64,000 nt of DNA from Bacteroidaceae bacterium (GTDB lineage: Bacteria; Bacteroidota; Bacteroidia; Bacteroidales; Muribaculaceae). A model generated the notes under the pieces. It was not told the DNA's origin. It saw only the letters and a list, made by a program, of their open reading frames with translations, and made no database searches. Of this stretch, positions 34,702 to 43,507 are shown piece by piece; position 1 is the first letter of the stretch, and each line of letters starts with the position of its first letter. Position numbers and translations under genes: made by a program. The stretch is from contig JAETNO010000011.1 of assembly GCA_021768245.1 (NCBI GenBank), forward strand, positions 16,934 through 80,933, read 5' to 3'.

Positions 34702-35511
34702 CTATAGATTCTTTGTTAATTCATCATTCCTTTTACGAATACTATCTAAATGTCGTTCAAATGCTTTTTGAGAAATTAAATTCTGTTCCTCTCTTTCAGC
34801 CCACAGTTTGATAGCAAGAAAAGGAGATTTGTAACGAATACGCAGATAATGTTCGTTGGCTTTTACAATCGTCATACCATCATGTGCAGTGGGCCAGATA
34901 ATAGAATCTGCATAATAAGTAATTTCTATTATTCGTTTGTTAAAATACCAACTTGCATAAAAATAATTATTTGGTATGTTTTCATTCCTATTTGAGTATG
35001 GGTATTTGCTTCTATTATCGGAAATTGAATCTAATTTAGATGAAACATAGCTTTGATGGCCATATAATTTCCCATCCCACTGAAACTTGATATCATTTTG
35101 TTTACCATATTTATGAAGAAAACGTTTGTATATCTCTAATAATGCCAAGGATGGCTCTTTTCCTGGTGTAAGGTTTGAATCTAAGGAGAGAGATAAGAGG
35201 GAATCATTGTAATAGCTTAGATGAATAGAGAAGTCAACGTTTTCCAATCTTAACTTATCTTCTAATTTGACACGGGAGGCGGAAATAGAATCCATTTTTA
35301 AATAGATGCCCTTTAGAATAATCAAGTCCTTATCCTCCATGCTGTTTAGGCTATCATTTACAAATGTGAATCTGTCAATGTCGGAGGAAGATGAATCCAC
35401 ATATATAGAATCACAGCCGTCTGATTGCTCTGACTGATTATGGGTGGTACAGGCTTGGAATAAAATAAGCGATATCAGAAATGATAAGAGTTTTATTAAG
35501 GATTTTATCAT
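34702..35511 (-). CDS. Predicted lipoprotein, function unknown
   Basis: 269 residues. The signal peptide SLIKLLSFLISLILFQAC ends in a lipobox with cysteine near 21, so it should be lipid-anchored outside the inner membrane. The rest is polar with many Ser, Asp, Tyr and Lys residues and no family I recognise. It is AT-rich, converges on the ADP-ribosylglycohydrolase gene with 21 bp between them and follows another unknown gene on the same strand. Confidence 0.75.
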   Translation of the reverse strand: MIKSLIKLLSFLISLILFQACTTHNQSEQSDGCDSIYVDSSSSDIDRFTFVNDSLNSMEDKDLIILKGIYLKMDSISASRVKLEDKLRLENVDFSIHLSYYNDSLLSLSLDSNLTPGKEPSLALLEIYKRFLHKYGKQNDIKFQWDGKLYGHQSYVSSKLDSISDNRSKYPYSNRNENIPNNYFYASWYFNKRIIEITYYADSIIWPTAHDGMTIVKANEHYLRIRYKSPFLAIKLWAEREEQNLISQKAFERHLDSIRKRNDELTKNL

Positions 35512-35755
35512 AGCAAAAGCGGTATTTACTTTTTGAGTTGGAATTTGTTTGGATATTGAATGGAGATATTGACTACATTTTGATATGACACAACAACTAC
35601 AATTAAGGCAAGCAAGAGATTGGAGACATAAGCTGGCGCCATTCAGTCCAAAGGGACATTGAGCGTCTCCGTAAATTGGAAGAGCAAGTCAATTGCTGAT
35701 ATAATCATGACCTCCATTGAAGTCATATGTAAATTGAAGTCATATGTAATAGGAT
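35512..35755. other. 244-bp gap with a coding remnant
   Basis: A plus-strand frame at about 35608-35697 reads to a TGA with the charged helix DIERLRKLEEQVNC but has no start codon. An overlapping short ATG frame begins at 35585. This looks like the scrap of a coiled-coil gene. A short direct repeat, TTGAAGTCATATGTAA, is present in two near copies at 35715-35748. No promoter was seen. Confidence 0.4.
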
Positions 35756-36871
35756 TTAGACGTTTGAATATTGACTTATCAGACTCGTAAACTTTTCCCT
35801 ATCATATCCTAAGTCATTTGCGACACTATAAACCATTTCCATAGGAGCGTTAAGTTTCGTGGATTTTGCCAAGTCATAGCACGAAAGCAATAGGAATTCT
35901 TTTGCTTTCTTGTCTCGGATAGATGAGATAATTTCAAAAATAGAGTCTACGTTATTGTATTTCATTAATATCCGAGCCAGGTTTTCAGGATCGTTTCCTA
36001 CTCCGAAAAATAACATGGCTTGATTGATTATTATCTGAGAAAGTGAGGAATTGCTCCCTCTATCAAATCCTGCGAAAAATGCTACTAAACATATAGATGC
36101 TTCTTTTTGCGTTTCCGAAATTTTTTCTTGTGGCGATGGCTGATTTTGTTTTGACGTCCCCTCTTTATCTGTAGCCATTTCGGTTGAATGGTGATTGTCT
36201 AAAGAAATTCTATTAGGGCCTGTTTCATCAGAATTTGATTGCGATTCATCTGCGGTAGTGTTTGAATCGTTAACCCATCTCCGGAGTGAGATAGTTATAA
36301 AAACTCCACTCCAGATAATCATATTGAAGGAAAAAGAGAGTGTGATGAAAAACAGACCCCAAATTTCTAAATCTCGTTTGAAACACAGTGCTATTCCAGT
36401 TATTAAAGAAATGATGGAAACGATAGAAACCCAGACACAAGTAATTTTAATCATATGTTTGGTCAAACATATGGTATCAAGTCTTTTATAGAAATATGGT
36501 ATACATAAATAAGCTATCGGGTCTTTAGAATTCTTCTCGACAACCTTGATGCACTGCACAAAGCAACATATTGAAAGTAAGAATGACAATAAAACTATGA
36601 AATACAAAGATTCGGGATATTTATGGGAATAGGAATGTCCACTAAAGGCAAATTTATCAACCTCATATACCTGAGTAAAATTATAAAGCATAAGCATAAC
36701 AAGAACTGGCAAAGAGATTATGTAGAGCGCACGGAAATCTGTTACAATCATGGAGACTTTTGGACCTGTCCTAAAATTCTTGTCCTTGACTTTTATAGAT
36801 TCGTTTAATCCATTTCTACGTTTCATGGATTCGTAGAGTAGGGTAGCCATCTTTTGTTGCTGATTGGACAT
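35756..36871 (-). CDS. Four-helix membrane protein with TerB-like C-terminal domain
   Basis: 371 residues. Four transmembrane helices lie at about 46-66, 88-110, 140-163 and 168-192. A polar linker rich in Ser, Asn, Gln and Glu follows (200-260). The C-terminal block of about 110 residues (ASICLVAFFAGFDRG, later LLLSCYDLAKSTKLN and DLGYDREKFTSLI) has the helix order of TerB-like domains. TerB-like modules occur in stress and conflict systems. Function here is unknown. It is AT-rich, as is its neighbour. The TerB assignment is by pattern only. Confidence 0.7.
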   Translation of the reverse strand: MSNQQQKMATLLYESMKRRNGLNESIKVKDKNFRTGPKVSMIVTDFRALYIISLPVLVMLMLYNFTQVYEVDKFAFSGHSYSHKYPESLYFIVLLSFLLSICCFVQCIKVVEKNSKDPIAYLCIPYFYKRLDTICLTKHMIKITCVWVSIVSIISLITGIALCFKRDLEIWGLFFITLSFSFNMIIWSGVFITISLRRWVNDSNTTADESQSNSDETGPNRISLDNHHSTEMATDKEGTSKQNQPSPQEKISETQKEASICLVAFFAGFDRGSNSSLSQIIINQAMLFFGVGNDPENLARILMKYNNVDSIFEIISSIRDKKAKEFLLLSCYDLAKSTKLNAPMEMVYSVANDLGYDREKFTSLISQYSNV

Positions 36872-36967
36872 GGGACTGTGTATTTGTGTATAAAATTGAA
36901 TGTTTCTGGTGTTAAAAGTGTTGCCTTGATGTAAAGGTACAGAGATTTTATCAATTACCCCCCCCGA

Positions 36968-37963
36968 TTAGTTAATATGTGTTAATTGGGTAATATAGGT
37001 GGCGTTGCGGAGGAGGCCGGCGAGTTTTGTGCGTTTGATGGCTGAGTGGCAGAAGAGGGTGGAGAAGGTGTGCCGGTCCATCGCGAGGATGTCAGCGGTA
37101 GTTAGCTTGAGGATTTCGGGGCGTGGGGTGAATTCGGTGATGGTTGTTGCGGGAGAGTTGCAGTTGTGTGGGCAGATGTCCTGACATTCGTCACAGCCAT
37201 ATATGTGGGAGCCGAGTTTGACTCCGTCGGGGAGGTCGCCACGATGTTCGATGGTCAGATAGGAGAGGCATTTTCGGGCATCCAAACAGAGTTTTGAGTT
37301 TTGAATTTCGAGTTTTGAGGTTTGGGTGTTGAGGGCGTGGCCGGGGCAGTGGTTGAGACAGCGGTGGCAGGAGCCGCATGAAAGTGTGCAGGGGGAGTCT
37401 GCTTCGAGGGGAAGGGTGGTCAGGATTTCGGCAAGGAAGAAACGGGAGCCTGCTCCGGGTATAATCAGCTGACGGTTCAACCCGATGAACCCAAGTCCTG
37501 CCTGCACAGCCCAGTAGCGTTCGAAAATCGGGGCTGTGTCGACACATATCCGACATTCGTGACCGCAAGTTTCCGTGAGCCATGATGTCACTTTCGAAAG
37601 CCGTTCACGAATCGCTTCGTGATAATCATCGCCTAAGGCGTAGCACGCCCATTTCAGTTGGTTCCCTACCGGCTTTTCTGGCGTTCCGCTATCGCTTGGA
37701 GGCGTATAGTAATTGAAAGCGCAGCATATTATGCTTTTGGCGCCTGGCAGCAGTAGCTCAGGGTTTCTGCGGATTTCAAGATGGTTTTCGAGATATGTCA
37801 TTCCCGCATGGCATCCCCTTTTGAGCCATTCGTTGTAATGGTTCATCACATCGTCCGGAACGGGACGGACAGCCGCGACTCCGGTTTTATAGGCCCCTAC
37901 AGACGAAAGACGGGCCATCAGCTCGTCTTTCGTTATAGTTGCATGCCGGTCTCGGTCAGTCAT
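36968..37963 (-). CDS. queG: Epoxyqueuosine reductase
   Basis: About 331 residues from the ATG at 37963 (MTDRDRHATITKDEL). Upstream ATGs at 38044 and 38086 would overlap the deacetylase gene. It has two 4Fe-4S motifs (CGSCHRCLNHCPGHAL and CDECQDICPHN) and the family strand SYLTIEHRG, and it binds cobalamin. It reduces epoxyqueuosine in tRNA. Between CPGHALN and CLDARKC lie about 14 residues (TQTSKLEIQNSKL region) encoded by a CTCAAAACT repeat, where the family usually has a short loop. Confidence 0.92.
   Translation of the reverse strand: MTDRDRHATITKDELMARLSSVGAYKTGVAAVRPVPDDVMNHYNEWLKRGCHAGMTYLENHLEIRRNPELLLPGAKSIICCAFNYYTPPSDSGTPEKPVGNQLKWACYALGDDYHEAIRERLSKVTSWLTETCGHECRICVDTAPIFERYWAVQAGLGFIGLNRQLIIPGAGSRFFLAEILTTLPLEADSPCTLSCGSCHRCLNHCPGHALNTQTSKLEIQNSKLCLDARKCLSYLTIEHRGDLPDGVKLGSHIYGCDECQDICPHNCNSPATTITEFTPRPEILKLTTADILAMDRHTFSTLFCHSAIKRTKLAGLLRNATYITQLTHIN
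37289..37332 (-). repeat. CTCAAAACT-type repeat inside queG, in frame
   Basis: On the coding strand it reads CTCAACAC, then CTCAAAACTC, then ATTCAAAACTCAAAACTC, the same family as the intergenic copies at 24222 and 61074. It keeps the reading frame and enlarges a loop between the Fe-S segment and the SYLTIEHRG strand. Confidence 0.75.
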
Positions 37964-38018
37964 ATTCGGGGGATAGATAGCCAAGGCTTGACAGTTGCCT
38001 TGGGGATGGTCTTGGCAC

Positions 38019-38642
38019 TTACATTGGTAGGGGTAAGAACTCATAGCCCTGCTCCTTGAGCCATTCGATGGCGCGGGGAAGGGCATAGCGGAGATTTTTT
38101 TCAGCCCGTAGCGAGTCGTGGAACACTATGATGGAACCATTGCGGGTATAGCGTTTCACATTGTCGAGCACCTGTTCGCCCGTGAGGCGTTTTGAGTAAT
38201 CACGGGTCACGAGGTCATACATCACGATATTGTAGTGGCTGCGTATGAGCCTTGCCTGACGCGGATAGATGATGCCGTGGGGCGGACGGAAGAGCGTCGA
38301 GTCGATGAATGAGTCGGCCTCGGTGATGTCGCGCAGATATTTGACCGCACACTCCTTTATGCCCTGCAGATGGTGCATTGTATGGTTTCCGTAGGAGTGA
38401 CCGCGCCGTCTCACCTCCTCGAAAACCTCACGGTTGCGCCTCACATTGTCACCCACCATGAAAAAGGTGGCTTTTATCTTGTGGCGGTCGAGGAGGTCAA
38501 GCACCCAGGGGGTCACCTCCGGTATGGGACCGTCGTCAAATGTCAGATAGACCACCTTGCGCCCCCGGCGCGGTATGCGCCAGGACGCTTCGGGGAAAAG
38601 CATGCGGTAGAATAGTGGAGGCTGTGCTATCCAGTTGGCCAT
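38019..38642 (-). CDS. NodB-type polysaccharide deacetylase
   Basis: 207 residues. Motif 1 is VYLTFDDGPIPEV with the catalytic and metal aspartates (about 31). Motif 2 is HSYGNHTMHHL with H-x3-H. Motif 3 is the RPPHG segment near 117, and the final histidine lies in IVFHDS. There is no clear signal peptide beyond a short hydrophobic start. It would remove acetyl groups from a glycan such as peptidoglycan or an exopolysaccharide. It follows the DUF2723 gene on the same strand with a 35-bp gap. Confidence 0.92.
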   Translation of the reverse strand: MANWIAQPPLFYRMLFPEASWRIPRRGRKVVYLTFDDGPIPEVTPWVLDLLDRHKIKATFFMVGDNVRRNREVFEEVRRRGHSYGNHTMHHLQGIKECAVKYLRDITEADSFIDSTLFRPPHGIIYPRQARLIRSHYNIVMYDLVTRDYSKRLTGEQVLDNVKRYTRNGSIIVFHDSLRAEKNLRYALPRAIEWLKEQGYEFLPLPM

Positions 38643-38677
38643 CTACGGGTTTCTGTTAATCCTACGGTTTTTATTAA

Positions 38678-41600
38678 CTACTGCTGGAGACGGGAGACAA
38701 TACGGTCGAAGTTAATGCCCATTGCGGTCAGCTCGTCGATGATTTTCTCTACATCGCCGCCTGCATCGCTCAAATCCTGCAGGAGATATACCATATAATA
38801 GGTCTCGATGAAGAGGTCAGTCTGCGTCAGTGTTGCATACTGCCAGGGGTTGAGACTCTGATAGTATTTCACGTTCTGTGCGTAACGCATGATTTCATCT
38901 TCAAGCAGTTTGACAGCGCGTGCCGAAGCTTCCTTATTATCGGTAGCTATGCCGATACGGGCATAAATCTGTGCCATCTTCTGAGGAATCTGTATCGCAT
39001 AGGGCGATGCGGATTCAGGAAGTTTCTCTTCGACAATCTTCAGCAGGTTCAGGGCTTTGGCATAGCGGTCAGCCTTGAAATCGGTCAGCTTGGCGCGTTC
39101 GGCTTCGGTGACGCCTGCGATGGTGTCGGCACGTTCAGCCATAGCCGCTTCGTTGATGAGCGCGGTGGCTGCACCGAGTATGTAGGAGCGTGTGGTGGTC
39201 ACCATCTTGCGCACGGTTTCGTCAAGATAAATCTGACTCGGGTCAGTAACCTTGTCGAGACCTCCCCAGCGGAATTTTTCCGTGATATTTCGGTAGGCCT
39301 TGTCGGTGTTGACGGCAGCTATGTCGTAGTCGCTGTTTTCCTCGTTGATTACCGGGGTAACCTCATAGGCCATACCGGTCGAGCGCATGTAGGGCTGGAG
39401 GGCTACATAATAATCGGATGGAACGGTCGATGCGAAATAGATGGGATTCTTCCATCCGTTTTTCACCGAAGTGGCAAGCATGTCGAGAGAGAGAATCTGG
39501 CTGAGCGTCATGCCTCCGTGGCGTGAAGCCTCGCGGTCGTCGGCCATGTTGGCGCGGATTTCCGTCTCGGCGATTTCGGCTTCATCCTCTGTGATACGTC
39601 CGGCCTTGACTGCGGCGGGGATATCAACGGGAATGAAGAAGTTGTTGTAGTCCATCATCGGCGCTCCCCACGCATTATCGCTCGACTTGGGATCGTAGAC
39701 CTGACGCAGGGCTGTGAAGATGTTGACCGGAGTAGAGTCGGCCTCTGCCGAGAAGTAGCTGAAATTCATACGTTCATAGCCGTAGTTCTCCGGCTTGGCG
39801 AGGGTCTCGATTCCTCCTGCGTTGTAGGAGGGATGCTTGACCTGGTTGGCATACCAGTCGGTGGTGAGATAGGAGAGGTTTACGACCTTCACGTCAGTGC
39901 GGTGGCCTTCGACTTCCTGGGCATACCATAGGGGGAAGGTGTCGTTGTCGCCATTGGTGAATATAATGCCGTTTTCGTCGACGGAATCGAGATAGTTCAT
40001 GCCGAAATCGCGGGTGGTGTAGCGGCCCGAGCGGTCATGGTCGTCCCAAGTCTGTGACACCATCTGGAGCGGTACAATCAAACCTATTACGCAGGCGAAA
40101 ATTGCTGCATAAAGTGATTTTTTCGAATCCGCGAATCCCTCGGCATCATTAAAGTCAGAATCCATAGCCGGATTTTCAGACTTTGAGGCCTTTCCGGGTA
40201 TGGCTTTAGCTTTTGGCTTCATCAGCTCGCAGACGAGAGCCCATAGGCCCGCAACTCCCATGCCGACCCATATTGCGAAAGCATAGAAGGAGCCGGCGAA
40301 AGCATAGTCGCGTTCGCGAGGCTGGGTAGGAGTCTGGTTGAGATAGAGCACGATGGCTATGCCCGTCATGAAGAAGAGGAAGAAAATGACCCAGAACTGC
40401 TCGATGCCGCGTTTGGAGGTGAAAGCCTGCCATCCGAGGCCTATTATACCCATGATGAGGGGGAGCATGTAGAAGACATTGTGGCCTTTGTTGCCTTCGC
40501 CGTCACTATAGGGGAGGAGGCTCTGGTCACCGAGACGGGGATTGTCGATGAAGGGTATGCCCGAAATCCAGTTGCCATGGTTAACCTCGCCGTTGCCCTG
40601 GATGTCGTTCTGACGCCCTGCGAAGTTCCACATGAAATAGCGCCAGTACATGTGGTTGAGCTGATAGACGAGGAAGAAGCGGAGGCTTTCGCCCATGGTT
40701 GGCTTTACGGCATCGACGGTCTGGAGCACTTCACCGTCGCGCATATAGCGTGTGGCGGCTACCGGTTTTCCCTGGAGTCCGCCAATCCAGTCACTGTAGG
40801 CTGCGGAATGAGCGCCGGAATAGATGCGCGGGAAGAGCATGTTGAGCTCGGGAGCCATCACATAGTCTTTCTTGTAGCCTGTGATTTCGTAGTGGTCGGG
40901 CTGGTCGGGTGAGGTCTTTACGACTTTTGCATAGATGGGGCGTCCTTCCTTGTACATCGGGGAGACCTCGCCATTGTTCTTAACCTCATAGACAACGCTT
41001 GACTGGTTGGTCTGTCCGTAGAAAAGCGGACGTTCGCCGTACTGCTCGCGGTTGAGGTAGGATGCGAGGGCAAAGACATTGTCGGGAGCGTTCTGATTCA
41101 TCGGGGGATTGGCGCTCGCACGGATGAGCAGGAGCGCATAGCTCGAATAACCGATGAATATGACGAATATGCTCATCACAACGAGGTTGAGGATGCGCAC
41201 GGGAATCTTTTTAGCAATGAAGAGGTAGGCTATGACCGCTCCCATTATTATGACGGGAATGAGCATGCTGTCGCCTATGAAGGGTATACCGGAGAAGAGT
41301 ATGCTGAGAATCACACTCCAGCGGATTTCAGCGACGCTCTTCTGGCGGTAGAGTGCGCGGATTGCCCAGATGAAGCAGGCCACTGCAAGGATGGCGTAGA
41401 TGAGAACGCCGATGTTGTAGCTGAACCCGAGGACGTTCACGAAGAAGAGTTCGAAATATTGCGACACTTCGATGAATCCCGGGACGAGACCGTAGAGAAT
41501 CAGGCCTACGACGATAGCGGCAACGCAGAGAGTGATTAAAGACCCTTTGGCCGTGGTGTCTTTCCAGAGTCTGTAGTAGACCACCAGGGCGATTGCCGGG

Positions 41601-42199
41601 ATGCAGAGGAGGTTGAGAAGGTGGACGGCGATTGAGATGCCTATCACATAGGCTATGAGAATAAGATACTTGTCGCTGTGGGGCTTGTCGGCGCGGTTTT
41701 CCCATTTCAGGATAAGCCAGAACACGAGGGCCGTACAGAATGACGAGAAGGCATAGACTTCGCCTTCGACTGCCGAGAACCAGAAGGTGTCGCTCCATGT
41801 ATAGGCGAGCGCACCGCAGATACCGGAACCGAAAATGACCATCATCCGAGTGAGTGATATCTCCGTGGCATCATCCTTGACAATTAGTTTCTTGACAAGA
41901 TGGGTGATGGTCCAGAAAAGGAGCAGTATTGTGCCTGCCGACAGCAGGGCCGACATGGTGTTGACCATCAGTGCGACCTTGGTGATATCACCAAAGGCAA
42001 AGTTGACGAAGAAGCGGGCCGTGAGCATGAAAATAGGGTTGCCCGGCGGGTGGCCGACTTCGAGTTTATAGCCCTGTGATATGAATTCCGGGCAATCCCA
42101 GAAACTTGCGGTCGGCTCGAGAGTGAGCAGGTAGGTCACCGCTGCAATCGCGAAACAGAGCCAGCCGAGGAGATTATTGACAAGGTTGAATTTTTTCAT
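38678..42199 (-). CDS. DUF2723 membrane protein (protein-glycosyltransferase-like, TMEM260 relative)
   Basis: 1173 residues. The opening EPTASFWDCPEFISQGYKLE is the DUF2723 hallmark, with the acidic pair expected of GT-C enzymes. About 14 transmembrane helices fill the first 570 residues, followed by NQTPTQPRERDYAFAGSFYA, one more helix group and a soluble C-terminal part with FTNGDNDTFPLWYAQEVEGH. These proteins are thought to O-mannosylate exported proteins. Large Bacteroidetes forms are usually this size. It is the longest gene in the window and precedes the deacetylase gene. Confidence 0.9.
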   Translation of the reverse strand: MKKFNLVNNLLGWLCFAIAAVTYLLTLEPTASFWDCPEFISQGYKLEVGHPPGNPIFMLTARFFVNFAFGDITKVALMVNTMSALLSAGTILLLFWTITHLVKKLIVKDDATEISLTRMMVIFGSGICGALAYTWSDTFWFSAVEGEVYAFSSFCTALVFWLILKWENRADKPHSDKYLILIAYVIGISIAVHLLNLLCIPAIALVVYYRLWKDTTAKGSLITLCVAAIVVGLILYGLVPGFIEVSQYFELFFVNVLGFSYNIGVLIYAILAVACFIWAIRALYRQKSVAEIRWSVILSILFSGIPFIGDSMLIPVIIMGAVIAYLFIAKKIPVRILNLVVMSIFVIFIGYSSYALLLIRASANPPMNQNAPDNVFALASYLNREQYGERPLFYGQTNQSSVVYEVKNNGEVSPMYKEGRPIYAKVVKTSPDQPDHYEITGYKKDYVMAPELNMLFPRIYSGAHSAAYSDWIGGLQGKPVAATRYMRDGEVLQTVDAVKPTMGESLRFFLVYQLNHMYWRYFMWNFAGRQNDIQGNGEVNHGNWISGIPFIDNPRLGDQSLLPYSDGEGNKGHNVFYMLPLIMGIIGLGWQAFTSKRGIEQFWVIFFLFFMTGIAIVLYLNQTPTQPRERDYAFAGSFYAFAIWVGMGVAGLWALVCELMKPKAKAIPGKASKSENPAMDSDFNDAEGFADSKKSLYAAIFACVIGLIVPLQMVSQTWDDHDRSGRYTTRDFGMNYLDSVDENGIIFTNGDNDTFPLWYAQEVEGHRTDVKVVNLSYLTTDWYANQVKHPSYNAGGIETLAKPENYGYERMNFSYFSAEADSTPVNIFTALRQVYDPKSSDNAWGAPMMDYNNFFIPVDIPAAVKAGRITEDEAEIAETEIRANMADDREASRHGGMTLSQILSLDMLATSVKNGWKNPIYFASTVPSDYYVALQPYMRSTGMAYEVTPVINEENSDYDIAAVNTDKAYRNITEKFRWGGLDKVTDPSQIYLDETVRKMVTTTRSYILGAATALINEAAMAERADTIAGVTEAERAKLTDFKADRYAKALNLLKIVEEKLPESASPYAIQIPQKMAQIYARIGIATDNKEASARAVKLLEDEIMRYAQNVKYYQSLNPWQYATLTQTDLFIETYYMVYLLQDLSDAGGDVEKIIDELTAMGINFDRIVSRLQQ

Positions 42200-42230
42200 T
42201 TTCAGTAGTGAGGTAAGTGGCGAGCGGATT

Positions 42231-43289
42231 CTAATAGAATTTGCGTATGCCCATGACTTCGCGGACTTCGGCGAGGGTCTTTGAGGCGCGTTCGCGGGCG
42301 CGTTCAGCTCCCTGACGCACTACGCGCGAGATGAAGGCGTCGTCGTTGCGGATGTCGTTGTAGCGTTCGCGGATGGGGGTGGTGACTTTGAGGATGTCTT
42401 CAGCGAGCTGCTTTTTGAGGTCGCCGTAGCGGATTGAGCAGTCGGCGTAGGCATCACGGTAGCTTTGGACTATCTCGGGGGCGGATGTCAGCTCCATGAG
42501 GGTGAAGAGGTTTTCAACCGGTTGGGAGACGGGTTGGTTTGGTTCCTTGGGCCCTTCGTCGGTGACGGCGCGCATCACTTTCTTGCGGAGCACTTTCTCT
42601 TCGTCGATGAGGTAGATGCAGTTGCCTTCGCTCTTGCCCATCTTGCCTGAGCCGTCGAGGCCGGGGACTTTCACCGAATGGTCTCCGAAGTTGAAATTTT
42701 CGGGCTCGGGGAAGAGGTCGACACCATAGAAGGAGTTGAAACGGCGCGCGAAACGGCGCGTCAGTTCAAGATGCTGTTCCTGGTCTTTACCGACGGGTAC
42801 TTTATGGGCTTTCTGGATAAGGATGTCGACAGCCATGAGGGTCGGGTAGGTGAGAAGGCCGGCGTTGACGCGCTTGTTGGTCTCGGCACCGATAATCTGC
42901 CGTTCGATATCCTCGGAGTCGTCCTTGATGCCGAGTTGTTTGCGGGCTTTGTCCTTGAAAGCTGCAGTGCGCATAAGTTCTCCGATGCCTACATGCATGT
43001 TGAGCAGGAGGTACATTTCGGATATTTCAGGAACATCGCTCTGGACGAATATGGTAGCCTTTTCTGGGTCGATGCCAGCGGCGAGATATTCAGCAAGTAT
43101 GTTTCTGACATTTTCGTGGAGAGCTTTAGGGTCGGGAGTGGTAGTCAGTGCGTGAAGGTCGGCTATGAAGAAGAGACAGTCATAGTCGTTTTGCATCCTG
43201 ACGAATTTCCCAAGGGCTCCATAATAGTTTCCGAGGTGGAGATTTCCGGTAGGACGGATGCCTGAGAGCACTACTTCTTTATTGTCCAT
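42231..43289 (-). CDS. trpS: Tryptophanyl-tRNA synthetase
   Basis: 352 residues. The class I HIGH-equivalent is PTGNLHLGNYYGAL and the KMSKS-equivalent is KMGKSEGN. The conserved GKDQEQHLELTRRFARRFN and TDEGPKEPNQP segments are present. It charges tRNA-Trp in the cytoplasm. A minus-strand TAAATTTG -7 box at 43357-43350 gives a leader of about 55 bases, with no obvious T-box or attenuator. Confidence 0.96.
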   Translation of the reverse strand: MDNKEVVLSGIRPTGNLHLGNYYGALGKFVRMQNDYDCLFFIADLHALTTTPDPKALHENVRNILAEYLAAGIDPEKATIFVQSDVPEISEMYLLLNMHVGIGELMRTAAFKDKARKQLGIKDDSEDIERQIIGAETNKRVNAGLLTYPTLMAVDILIQKAHKVPVGKDQEQHLELTRRFARRFNSFYGVDLFPEPENFNFGDHSVKVPGLDGSGKMGKSEGNCIYLIDEEKVLRKKVMRAVTDEGPKEPNQPVSQPVENLFTLMELTSAPEIVQSYRDAYADCSIRYGDLKKQLAEDILKVTTPIRERYNDIRNDDAFISRVVRQGAERARERASKTLAEVREVMGIRKFY

Positions 43290-43349
43290 AATATGATGGT
43301 TGTTAGCTTGTTGGGTGTTGGGTTGGCGCGTTTTGCGACAACCAGGCTA

Positions 43350-43357
43350 CAAATTTA
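43350..43357 (-). promoter_or_regulatory. -7 box of trpS
   Basis: TAAATTTG on the minus strand fits the Bacteroidetes TAnnTTTG consensus, about 60 bases before the trpS ATG. The -33 element is not clear. Confidence 0.5.
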
Positions 43358-43420
43358 CAAAAAATGCGCTTAGTATGGAAAAAGCGGGAGGGGTTTTTGA
43401 GGGAAAGGGGGATTAGGGGG

Positions 43421-43480
43421 AATGGGACAGATGGGGCCAATGGGAGCAATGGGTCGGATGGGGCTAATGGCGGGGATGGA
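43421..43480 (-). repeat. CCCATTRGY 9-bp tandem repeat, copy 4
   Basis: On the plus strand it reads AATGGGACA, GATGGGGCC, AATGGGAGC, AATGGGTCG, GATGGGGCT, AATGGCGGG. On the minus strand it is the usual C-rich form. It begins about 27 bases after the stop of the cobalamin adenosyltransferase gene and ends before the trpS promoter region. Confidence 0.85.
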
Positions 43481-43507
43481 TGGGGCTATCTCTGCCGGCG
43501 GATGGGA

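Noticed and set aside
36958..36965. C8 tract as a phase-variation switch
   Set aside because: It lies between genes, just 3' of queG, with no promoter or frame that a length change would alter.
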